DNA of 64,000 nucleotides from Pseudoteredinibacter isoporae_A (GTDB taxonomy: Bacteria > Pseudomonadota > Gammaproteobacteria > Pseudomonadales > Cellvibrionaceae), in NCBI RefSeq assembly GCF_040372805.1, contig NZ_BAABWJ010000009.1, forward strand, positions 1-64,000, in the 5' to 3' direction. A model generated the notes under the pieces. It saw only the letters and a list, made by a program, of their open reading frames with translations. It was not told the DNA's origin and did not search any database. This document shows positions 51,400 to 59,110 of the stretch, piece by piece; within the stretch, counting starts at the first letter, position 1, and every line of letters begins with the position of its first letter. A program made the translations under genes and the position numbers.

Positions 51400-53070
51400 A
51401 TGAATATTTTAGCGAGCAAGGTGCTCGAAAACGAAAGGCCCCAAAGAATCACTCTCGAACGAGTGAGTTACCCAGCGAATTGTGACGATGCTGAGCACTT
51501 TGTGCTGATTCACGGTTGGGGATTGGGAAACGATATTTGGCACCAGATCTTGCCACAGTTGACGCATGTTCATGTGCACTGTGTCAGCCTGCCGGGTTTT
51601 GATCAGTCCTCTGCAGCGGACTACGCTCTGGATGATCTGTTGGCGGCCATCGAAGATGCATTGCCCGCGACTTGTCATCTATTGGGGTATTCACTGGGGG
51701 GGTTATTGGCTCAGCGCCTGTTAAACAGCGACAAGGTTGCAACGGTGACGTGTCTTGCCGCTGGCCCTCAATTTGTTGCGAACTCCGATTGGGCCCATGG
51801 CATGGCAGCCGATACTTTTATCGAGTTCTGTGCTTTCTTCGAGCGAGCCCCTGAAGCTTGTTTGCGTCGTTTTATGGGCTTACAGAGCCAGGGAGATGGG
51901 CAGCAGAAAAAATGCCTTGTTCGGAGCCTTGGCTTGATGAAAAACAATGGTCTGGATACGGACTACTTTGAACGCCCTCAATACAAATCTGCCTGGAAAA
52001 GGGCTCTTACGTTGCTGGGTGAAATCGATAATCAAAGCATACTCATCGAGAACATTAACAAACCCGTTCACTTTGTGTTTGCAGAGCAGGATGCCCTGGT
52101 TCCTGTCGCGTCTGCTGATGCTGTTCGGGCTTTGTCTTTGGATAATGTTCAGGTAAGCACGATTCCTGGCGCTCATTGTGTGCCCTTTTATTTGGGACAA
52201 ACTGAGCATGCGGCGTTACTGCTTGAAGCGAGCCAGCATGACAACCAAAATCGTTATCGCCTCGATAAAACACGTGTTGCCCGAAGCTTTTCACGGGCCG
52301 CGTCAAACTATGACAGTGTCGCGGGGCTACAGCGCCAGGTTTGTGAGCAGTTGTTTGAGACATTGTCTACCATCGGTTTTCAGGGTAAAACGGTTGTAGA
52401 TCTGGGCTCAGGCACCGGTTACTTCAGTCAGTTGCTCAAGCAGAATTCGAACTTGGGTCAGCCGGAAAGTCTGCTGAATCTGGATTTAGCTGAAGGCATG
52501 CTTCGGTATTCAAGAGAACAAGTTCACAATATCCTGCCTGCAAGTCGCTGGATTGCCGCTGATGCAGAGAGGCTTCCACTGGCCAACTGCAGTGTAGAAT
52601 GTCTGTTTTCAAGCTTGGCAATTCAGTGGTGTCAGCAGGAAGACCAGCTATTTCGAGAAATCTATCGAGTGCTTAAGCCCGGAGCGAAGGCGCATATTGC
52701 TACTTTGGGGCCTGACAGCTTATGGCAATTGCGTGAGGCCTGGGCCCAGGTCGACAATAAGGTGCATGTAAACCGATTTACGCCTTGGAGCGATTTAAAG
52801 CGTTCAATACAGCAGGCGGGTTTGCAGGCTAATTTTCACAAGGCCGACATAGTATTGGGGTTTGACACCTTCAAGCAGTTACGTTTTGAATTGAAAACCC
52901 TAGGCGCACAAAATATGAATTCTGGTCAGGTGAATGGCTTATCAGGTCGACATCGTCTTCAGAAATTGTTGTCAGCATACGAGCTGTTTCGTCAGCCGTG
53001 CAGCGAAGGCGGACAGCTGCCGTTAAGCTATGAAGTGTACTACTTAACACTGGAAAAACCGGAAACCTAA
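51400..53070 (+). CDS. bioHC: Biotin biosynthesis bifunctional protein BioHC (fusion)
   Basis: The protein has 556 residues joining two enzymes of pimeloyl-ACP synthesis. Residues about 25-275 are a BioH-type alpha/beta hydrolase (IHGWGLGNDIW, nucleophile Ser in LLGYSLGGLLAQ, Asp in FAEQDALVPV, His in PGAHCVPFY), which frees the methyl ester. Residues about 285-550 are BioC, a SAM-dependent malonyl-ACP methyltransferase (DLGSGTGYFSQLL). The order is hydrolase then methyltransferase. Such BioHC fusions are annotated in Teredinibacter, Saccharophagus and Cellvibrio. One chain would both mask and unmask the ester, so channelling or timing is interesting. bioF and bioD flank it closely. Confidence 0.94.
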   Translation: MNILASKVLENERPQRITLERVSYPANCDDAEHFVLIHGWGLGNDIWHQILPQLTHVHVHCVSLPGFDQSSAADYALDDLLAAIEDALPATCHLLGYSLGGLLAQRLLNSDKVATVTCLAAGPQFVANSDWAHGMAADTFIEFCAFFERAPEACLRRFMGLQSQGDGQQKKCLVRSLGLMKNNGLDTDYFERPQYKSAWKRALTLLGEIDNQSILIENINKPVHFVFAEQDALVPVASADAVRALSLDNVQVSTIPGAHCVPFYLGQTEHAALLLEASQHDNQNRYRLDKTRVARSFSRAASNYDSVAGLQRQVCEQLFETLSTIGFQGKTVVDLGSGTGYFSQLLKQNSNLGQPESLLNLDLAEGMLRYSREQVHNILPASRWIAADAERLPLANCSVECLFSSLAIQWCQQEDQLFREIYRVLKPGAKAHIATLGPDSLWQLREAWAQVDNKVHVNRFTPWSDLKRSIQQAGLQANFHKADIVLGFDTFKQLRFELKTLGAQNMNSGQVNGLSGRHRLQKLLSAYELFRQPCSEGGQLPLSYEVYYLTLEKPET

Positions 53071-53081
53071 CGACAAAAGCT

Positions 53082-53771
53082 ATGGCTAATAAAACGTTTT
53101 TTATCACAGGTACTGATACCGATGCTGGGAAAACATTTGTTTCCGCAGCACTATTGCACAAGGCAAATGCAGAAGGCCTGAGAAGTCTGGCGTTAAAGCC
53201 CGTCGCTTCAGGTAGCGAGATGCATGAAGGTGGCTTGCGGAACAGTGACGCTTTGATTTTGCAAGAATCGATGTCTGAATCTCTGGATTATGATCAGTTG
53301 AACCCCTTTACGTTTGAGCCGGCAATTGCACCGCATATAGCCGCAGAGCAAGCCGGCCTTCGATTGACTGCGTCTCGCCTTGCCGGTTTTTGCCGTGGCG
53401 CATTGTTTACCCCTCACGATTTTTCGCTCATCGAAGGTGCAGGGGGATGGCGCGTGCCTCTTAATGAACGCGAAGACTTCTCCGATTTGGCGAAGGAAAT
53501 GAATCTGCCCGTTATATTAGTTGTCGGTTTACGCCTAGGGTGTATTAATCATGCTTTGCTCAGTCTCGAAGCCATCACTCGTGATGGTTTGCAAGTCGCA
53601 GGTTGGGTAGCCAATCACGTCGATCCTAATATGAGTTGCATGGAAGAAAACCTAGCTACATTGCAGCGAAGGGTCAGCGCACCTTATCTAGGTTTTGTTC
53701 CTAACCTTGCTGGACAAGCCGATGCAATGAAAAAGGCGGCAGAATATCTGGACTTACCCGGCTTGCGCTGA
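53082..53771 (+). CDS. bioD: Dethiobiotin synthetase
   Basis: BioD closes the ureido ring of 7,8-diaminopelargonic acid with CO2 and ATP. The protein has 229 residues; the P loop GTDTDAGKTFVSAAL is at the N-terminus, ALKPVASGS and IEGAGGWRVPL follow. It is the last gene of the bio operon. bioA, needed between BioF and BioD, is not in this window and is presumably elsewhere. Confidence 0.95.
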   Translation: MANKTFFITGTDTDAGKTFVSAALLHKANAEGLRSLALKPVASGSEMHEGGLRNSDALILQESMSESLDYDQLNPFTFEPAIAPHIAAEQAGLRLTASRLAGFCRGALFTPHDFSLIEGAGGWRVPLNEREDFSDLAKEMNLPVILVVGLRLGCINHALLSLEAITRDGLQVAGWVANHVDPNMSCMEENLATLQRRVSAPYLGFVPNLAGQADAMKKAAEYLDLPGLR

Positions 53772-53855
53772 TCTCGCTGAATGCTCCGATAGAGTTTCTT
53801 TTCAGCATGGCTTTTTGCTCATCGCTACATCTCCGTGAATCGACAATGAGCGAAG

Positions 53856-53939
53856 CCTGTCTCTGAGGAGAAAGCATTGCAGCCTTCAAATGGTGACAAG
53901 GATGCAGAGACAGGGGCGAGCTGGGCATCAGCGCCAGCT
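53856..53939. repeat. Inverted repeats between bioD and the LRR gene
   Basis: CCTGTCTCTG (53856-53865) and CAGAGACAGG (53905-53914) are perfect 10-bp arms around 39 bases; AGCTGG (53919-53924) and CCAGCT (53934-53939) make a second small hairpin. They lie between two convergent genes and could be the ends of both transcripts, although neither has a T tract. Confidence 0.45.
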
Positions 53940-53963
53940 GATTGTCTAAGTATTGATAAACGT

Positions 53964-54914
53964 TTAATGCCTGGCATAAACCCTGGTACGTTGAGCAAAG
54001 AACAGGGCGAGGGACATAATTATGAGGCTCCAGAGTGGTGAAGCAGGTACTGAAGAGGCCTGTATGGCGGGTCCTGCAGAAACCGTTTGGTCATTCAGGG
54101 CACGTTGTATACCTGCGGAGGCCCAAGCCCCTAACGCACCAGGAGTGAGGGCTACGCCCAGGCCATCGGCATCCAGCTGATTGTTGCTGAAATTGACATT
54201 CGCTGGCGTCGCGGGATCGTTGGCAAAGTTCAAGGGAATGGCCCCTGTAAGCTGGTTATTCGATAAATCGATAAGAGTCAGGTTTGGGAGGTCCCCAAGA
54301 TTGTTCGGAATGCTGCCCGTTAAACCAGAGTTTTGTAGAAAAAGGCGCTCCAGGCTGTTGTTGCTACCAAGTGAGCTGGGAAGAGTGCCCCCTAGGTCGG
54401 GGTTTTCGGCAATCGAAATCAGTAGCACGTTCGCCCACCCGCCAAATATATCCGGAATGCCACTGTTTAATTGATTGTTGAATAGAAAGAGGCGTCTCAT
54501 ATTGATCAATGCGCTAAAGCTGCTGGGTATAGGGCCCGTCAAGCTATTTTGGCTAAAGTTTAATTGCCGCAATTCGGTGAGGTTGCCCAAGCTGCTATTT
54601 AAGCTGCCAACCATATTGTTGTTGTCCATCGATAGGGTAATCACGTTTTGATTCGGGGCAACCCCAATCAACGCTACTCCATCCCAGTCTCCCGGGTTGC
54701 CGGTTCCCCAATTATTCTTGTTGGTCCAGGATTCTCCTGCGGTAGAGGCAAACAAATCTTTTAGCGCATTGCATTCTGCTGTCGGTATTTGACTCTGAGC
54801 ACTGCAATCGTAAGCCCCGACCGAGGCTTGGGTTTGGGCCTGGCTAACCAGTGGAGTGCAGGCGGCTGCCAGCAACAACAATGAGCCATTTAAAAGGTTT
54901 AAGTATTTTTTCAT
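53964..54914 (-). CDS. Secreted leucine-rich-repeat protein with a C-terminal membrane sorting-like tail
   Basis: The protein has 316 residues. The N-terminal signal (about 1-26) has a possible lipobox-like LAAAC near residue 19. Residues about 65-245 hold around six leucine-rich repeats of the form N-x-L-x-G-x-I-P-x-x-L-x-x-L, the so-called plant-type LRR. The C-terminus is VPASPLWSLIIMSLALFFAQ followed by RTR, a proline/Trp motif, a hydrophobic helix and basic residues. This is the pattern of IPTL/PEP-CTERM-like sorting signals, but the motif is not exact. It is presumably exported and surface-anchored, perhaps for adhesion. No sorting enzyme gene is nearby. Confidence 0.75.
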   Translation of the reverse strand: MKKYLNLLNGSLLLLAAACTPLVSQAQTQASVGAYDCSAQSQIPTAECNALKDLFASTAGESWTNKNNWGTGNPGDWDGVALIGVAPNQNVITLSMDNNNMVGSLNSSLGNLTELRQLNFSQNSLTGPIPSSFSALINMRRLFLFNNQLNSGIPDIFGGWANVLLISIAENPDLGGTLPSSLGSNNSLERLFLQNSGLTGSIPNNLGDLPNLTLIDLSNNQLTGAIPLNFANDPATPANVNFSNNQLDADGLGVALTPGALGAWASAGIQRALNDQTVSAGPAIQASSVPASPLWSLIIMSLALFFAQRTRVYARH

Positions 54915-55251
54915 GTGGTATTCCCATTACATATTCCTCTGCTTTGATACCAGCATCGGATTTAAACGATAGTAGGTCGCTTGAGAACGGGTGGTTCTCG
55001 ATGTCAGATCGTGTATCTGTGTCTTTTGGTCTCTAGCTAGGCAGCTCGAGCGGCGGGAGTAGAATACTGGCGTGGCGAAAGAGGTAACTGAAAAAGGATG
55101 ATGAATTTTGAAAAGTTTTGAATGCTTGATAAATGAGCAGCTTGGCAAAAATTAGACGCGTTTTTATAAGTTTGCTGTCTATGTGTGGCGCCTGCCTGAA
55201 CAGGTTTTTCGAGGCGCCATTCGTCTAACTCGAAGGTTCCTATGTGTCATA
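54915..55251. other. Intergenic region with nested inverted repeats
   Basis: This region holds the promoter area of the LRR gene on the left and the 3' region of the next gene on the right. At 55152-55228, TTAGACG/CGTCTAA form an outer pair, and TGGCGCCT (55186-55193)/AGGCGCCA (55212-55219) an inner pair with a CCTGAACAGG core. The inner hairpin is about 30 bases past the stop of the gene at 55252 on the minus strand and may end its transcript. There is no other recognisable feature. Confidence 0.4.
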
Positions 55252-55731
55252 TTACCTGTACAAGGATCTCCTGACTTGCCACGCTGCAATCGCAGTGCTT
55301 AACATTGGACTGGTAGCGAGTGCAGATAGTGAAGCGTATGTGGCGAATTCCCAAAGCATCAATTCCCCATTCTTCATAGCATGGCGTGCAGCCAGATAAT
55401 ATTGGCAGAAGAATATAAGCAGAATGCCTGTGCCACGAAGCCAATCTTTAGCCAGCCTGACTTTCCCTGATGATGCTGATGTCTGAACTTTGTTCTGAAT
55501 CCGAACATAAACCAAGAGAACACTGGCAAGAAGTAAGATGGATAAGTATGCGATGCTCAATATATAACCAAGTTCGATCAGTCTTAGGGTTGAAATCACA
55601 GGAAATATCAGTGGGAGAATCGACAGCTGAATCACGCTTGCGGTTCTATCACGGCTCTGCCAAACCGCACAGACCAGCAGCACCAAAAATAGGGGATAAA
55701 CCCAGAGGGGGGTTCCTGCAATTACACTCAT
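55252..55731 (-). CDS. DUF6622-like multi-helix membrane protein
   Basis: The protein has 159 residues with about five hydrophobic helices (roughly 8-25, 33-50, 54-76, 96-115 and 127-148). The start, TPLWVYPLFLVLLVCAVWQS followed by RDRT, resembles small membrane proteins of the DUF6622 type (TPxWVxxLFxxLLxxGLxQ...R), but I am not sure of that label. The gene is solitary. The function is unknown. Confidence 0.6.
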   Translation of the reverse strand: MSVIAGTPLWVYPLFLVLLVCAVWQSRDRTASVIQLSILPLIFPVISTLRLIELGYILSIAYLSILLLASVLLVYVRIQNKVQTSASSGKVRLAKDWLRGTGILLIFFCQYYLAARHAMKNGELMLWEFATYASLSALATSPMLSTAIAAWQVRRSLYR

Positions 55732-56098
55732 TGTCTGAATCCTCGCTTTATCGTAGGGAAATACTATGTCGGATTCAGATCGCTAATGAGTGCTAAAAGT
55801 CATGTTTTTTGTTTAGCGGGTAGAAGCAGCGTTGCACCCGCAGGCCTATCTTGATCCAAGTGCGAATCTAATTTTGGATAGATTAAGGCCCTTGTGGGTG
55901 GCTGTGTGGGTTTAAGGGCTTCAAACGATATCTACTCAAAACAGCTCAATTGAGCTCTTTTAGGCGTGAGAGTGCACAATGTTTAACTATTAATTTTATA
56001 TTCGCTTGTTTAAGCTCTTTATTAAGACGTTGAATGGTCTCTTATGTTTCCCGATACATTCGTTAGAGATCTCCAGGCTAATATACTTTGGATAAGGT
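55732..56098. other. Intergenic region before marC
   Basis: This is 367 bases between divergent genes, so it must hold two promoters. AGCTCAATTGAGCT (55943-55956) is a perfect 14-bp palindrome and a possible regulatory site or small hairpin, followed by CTTTT. I see no other structure. Confidence 0.4.
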
Positions 56099-56719
56099 AT
56101 GGACTATACAGAGCTTGTTAAGATTCTTGGTGCATTTTTTGCGATTATGAATCCGTTTGTGAATCTACCGATCTTTCTGGTCATGACGGATGGGCTTGAG
56201 CGATCCAGACAAAGGAAACTGGCCTTTAAAATTGTCTGTTACTCAGCGCTTATGTGCATGGTTATTCTTGCCACCGGGCAAGCTATCTTAAGTTTCTTTG
56301 GGGTATCTATTGATGATTTTCGAGTGGCAGGAGGTGTTGTGCTTGCTTCCATTGCCTGGTCGATGCTCCATGGTGAACAATCGGCTTCCCATCACGGTTC
56401 CGCCTCGGAGAAAGAAGAGATGTCAAATCTCAGTTTGATGGCGTTTTATCCGATGACATTCCCTATGATTGTGGGGCCTGGCACTATCGCCACGATTATC
56501 ATTTATGTGGCACATGCAAAAACGTATGTTCAGAGTTTAGAGGTCGCTGCAGTTCTACTGGTGATTTTGTCGCTTCTATTGCTTGTTTTCTATAATGCTT
56601 CTTCAATTGGCAAGGTTCTGTCTCAAAGTGTGCGCTTGATTATGAACAGATTGATGGGGATGATTCTTCTGGCTATTTCGGTGGAGATGGTGTTTTCTGG
56701 AGCAAAGGCGCTCTTATAA
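56099..56719 (+). CDS. MarC family integral membrane protein
   Basis: The protein has 206 residues, the normal MarC length. Six predicted helices are interrupted by a charged loop with HGEQSASHHGSASEKEEMS. NPFVNLPIFLVMT and YPMTFPMIVGPGTIATII are the family marks. MarC was once linked to multiple antibiotic resistance, but that role is no longer accepted, so the function is unknown. Confidence 0.88.
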   Translation: MDYTELVKILGAFFAIMNPFVNLPIFLVMTDGLERSRQRKLAFKIVCYSALMCMVILATGQAILSFFGVSIDDFRVAGGVVLASIAWSMLHGEQSASHHGSASEKEEMSNLSLMAFYPMTFPMIVGPGTIATIIIYVAHAKTYVQSLEVAAVLLVILSLLLLVFYNASSIGKVLSQSVRLIMNRLMGMILLAISVEMVFSGAKALL

Positions 56720-56975
56720 TTTACAACATAGTCATTTTTATGGGAGTGTTGGTAAGTTAGATCGTGAAAGTCTTACAAATAGTAGTGCTAATGATATTGC
56801 GCTACTCATTTTCCTCGAAAAATGAATTTCCCTCTTACAATGTGAAGTTTTTGTGCAGTTTCTTGATTTCACTATTCCTCAGTGCTTTTATTCTTCTATT
56901 GCAGACCTAAAACTTAATCAGGTGGATTCTGTTTGTTTTAAGTCGTTGTGTTGATCTATTAGCCTGGGTGAGTCT

Positions 56976-58670
56976 ATGAACAATTTGCTAAAATCTCTCG
57001 TCTTTTGTTTCAGTGCTGGAATGGCTTTCGATGCAATTGCGCATGGATACCATCCAGATGTCAGTATTGACGAGCAAACCAAGCAGGCGACGATTCGTTC
57101 TGAGGCTGCTGTGATCAGTGAGGAGGCCAATACTCGCTTGATTGAAGCTGATGCCATACCAGATCACGATACTGGGCAATTTCCCAATGCGAGTAACCCC
57201 AATAGTATCAGCTCACAGAATTTGAGTTATCGTCTTAGTTTGAATCCCGAACGTTATGTACGTTTGTTGAATGGAGATTTAAATACATTTGGTATTGCAG
57301 TAAACGGCGTACCTTTTGATCCTGCCGCAGCAGAGTATTATCAGAATGATCGCGTTAATGGCTGGCGTTATGAGGCCACCAGCGATGCCATTAATCTGGG
57401 CCTGGATCAGCACAATGCCCATGTGCAACCCAACGGGACTTATCACTATCACGGTATTCCTCATGGCCTGTTGGAAAATCTGAATGAGCAGGCTAATCAA
57501 CATTCGCCGTTAATAGGTTGGGCCGCGGATGGCTATCCTATTTATGGTCGGTATTCCTACAGTGATCCCGGTGATGCCAACAGTGTTATCAAGGAAATGA
57601 GCAGCAGTTATGTGCTGAAAACCGGAACACGCCCGGACGATGGCAGTAATCCTGGTGGAGTTTACGATGGTAGTTTTGTAGAAGATTATGAGTACCAATC
57701 AGCGCAAGGTGATCTCAATGAGTGTAACGCTCGCTTGACAGTAACACCCGAGTTTCCCGATGGCACTTATGCTTATTTTATTACAGGTGGCTTTCCAGTG
57801 ATTCCTCGTTGCTGGATAGGTATTCCCAACGATTCGTTTTTGCGGCAAGCGGTCGACACCACCCCTTATCTTGGTAAAAGTTCGTCCGGTGCCTGGTACG
57901 ATATGAATCGAGATGGCGAAGGCTTTCTGGTAGAAATGAACGAGAGTAGCCTTGTTAACAATCAATTGAATGCTTACTGGTTTACCTACGACCAACAAGG
58001 TAATCCTTTATTTATTTTCGGTGCCGGGTCTTACAATGATGACGATGAAAAAGTCACGGTCACGGCTTATACCGCCGATGGTACAAGCTGGGGTGAAGAC
58101 TTTGATAGCAATGCAGTGCAGCGTAGCGAGTGGGGGAATTTGAGTTTTTCTTTTGATGGCTGTAACAGCGGTTTAGTGGAATACAATGGGCAAGTAGCGG
58201 GGTTTGGAAGCGGGCAATTCGATGTCAGTCGACTTTCGGCTATTTTAGGTTCGGGTTGCTTTGAAAAAGTTGGTGATAACAGTAGCTCTAAGGCTTCGGG
58301 CACTTGGTACAACAGCGAGCGAGATGGCGAAGGCTTGATGGTGCAAGCCTTGAGCGGGAATCGCCTGAACATATATTGGTTCAGTTATCGCCCGGATGGT
58401 GTGCCGGTTTATATTTCGGGTGTTGGAGAAACGGATTCGGAATCCCAGCTTACAGTTATTGATGATGCCTATATGACAGAAGGCGCGCGCTTTGGGGAGC
58501 TGTTTGACCGCGATGATGTTCAGCGTATTCCTTGGGGTAGTCTTCGCTTTGAATATATCGATTGTCAGAATGCTCGTATCACTTATGAATCGAGTGACGC
58601 TGAGTATGGTTCAGGACAGCATACCCTGACGCGACTTTCTATTAACGAAGGTTCCGGCTGTGGCGAGTAG
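56976..58670 (+). CDS. Secreted YHYH-domain protein with two C-terminal repeat domains
   Basis: The protein has 564 residues. An N-terminal signal (about 1-22) is followed by the YHYH domain: NAHVQPNGTYHYHGIPHGLL (YHYH at 156-159) and LIGWAADGYPIYGRY, which is typical of this family of unknown extracellular proteins. Residues about 305-430 and 442-562 are two copies of a domain of about 120 residues: GAWYDMNRDGEGFLVEM and GTWYNSERDGEGLMVQA start them, VQRSEWGNLSF and VQRIPWGSLRF lie in the middle, and each ends in GSGC. The repeats are probably beta-rich binding modules. It stands alone; no mineral or cell-wall enzyme is near. Confidence 0.85.
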   Translation: MNNLLKSLVFCFSAGMAFDAIAHGYHPDVSIDEQTKQATIRSEAAVISEEANTRLIEADAIPDHDTGQFPNASNPNSISSQNLSYRLSLNPERYVRLLNGDLNTFGIAVNGVPFDPAAAEYYQNDRVNGWRYEATSDAINLGLDQHNAHVQPNGTYHYHGIPHGLLENLNEQANQHSPLIGWAADGYPIYGRYSYSDPGDANSVIKEMSSSYVLKTGTRPDDGSNPGGVYDGSFVEDYEYQSAQGDLNECNARLTVTPEFPDGTYAYFITGGFPVIPRCWIGIPNDSFLRQAVDTTPYLGKSSSGAWYDMNRDGEGFLVEMNESSLVNNQLNAYWFTYDQQGNPLFIFGAGSYNDDDEKVTVTAYTADGTSWGEDFDSNAVQRSEWGNLSFSFDGCNSGLVEYNGQVAGFGSGQFDVSRLSAILGSGCFEKVGDNSSSKASGTWYNSERDGEGLMVQALSGNRLNIYWFSYRPDGVPVYISGVGETDSESQLTVIDDAYMTEGARFGELFDRDDVQRIPWGSLRFEYIDCQNARITYESSDAEYGSGQHTLTRLSINEGSGCGE

Positions 58671-59110
58671 CGGGTGATATTTTTCACAACAGCTTTGGAA
58701 GGAGGCACAGTTCAAACCTGTTGGCCCTAAGGGCATGTTTTTTTCTACCTTTTGATCAAGCCTGCCTATTCAAGCTGCCTCAAGTTTCCAATTAGTACTG
58801 ATGGTCTAAAATTAGACAAACTCACCTTTCCAGTAAAATCCGACCACATAAATAATCGGCTGAATAATTGCTTGGGGTTTTGTTAACTTATTGATATTTA
58901 ATTGAATTGTGTGTTTTCGGTTTTGCTGAAGATGGACGATCATCATTTGAAACCCGAGATGGCAATCACTATCGTCATTGACTTTCACGCTTCATCTGGG
59001 TAATTTCAAACACCTGTTTGAATGACCGGTTTGTCCTTATCACTTGGCTGTATTGTCAGGAGAGCTAAACTGGTACATAACTACCTGATAATCAACGTGA
59101 GAGAATCCCC
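58671..59110. other. Intergenic region carrying a PsrA-like operator
   Basis: This region separates the YHYH gene from the acyl-CoA dehydrogenase gene. A weak GCCC/GGGC hairpin with a T run near 58723-58742 may end the YHYH transcript. The clearest element is the palindrome at 59005-59022. The rest is AT-rich promoter DNA without recognisable features. Confidence 0.5.
59005..59022. promoter_or_regulatory. PsrA-like operator upstream of the acyl-CoA dehydrogenase
   Basis: TTCAAAC-ACCT-GTTTGAA is a perfect 7+7 palindrome with a 4-base centre, fitting the PsrA consensus (CAAAC, 2-4 bases, GTTTG) known for Pseudomonas fatty-acid genes. It lies 89 bases before the ATG of the dehydrogenase. No psrA gene is in this window. 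Confidence 0.65.
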
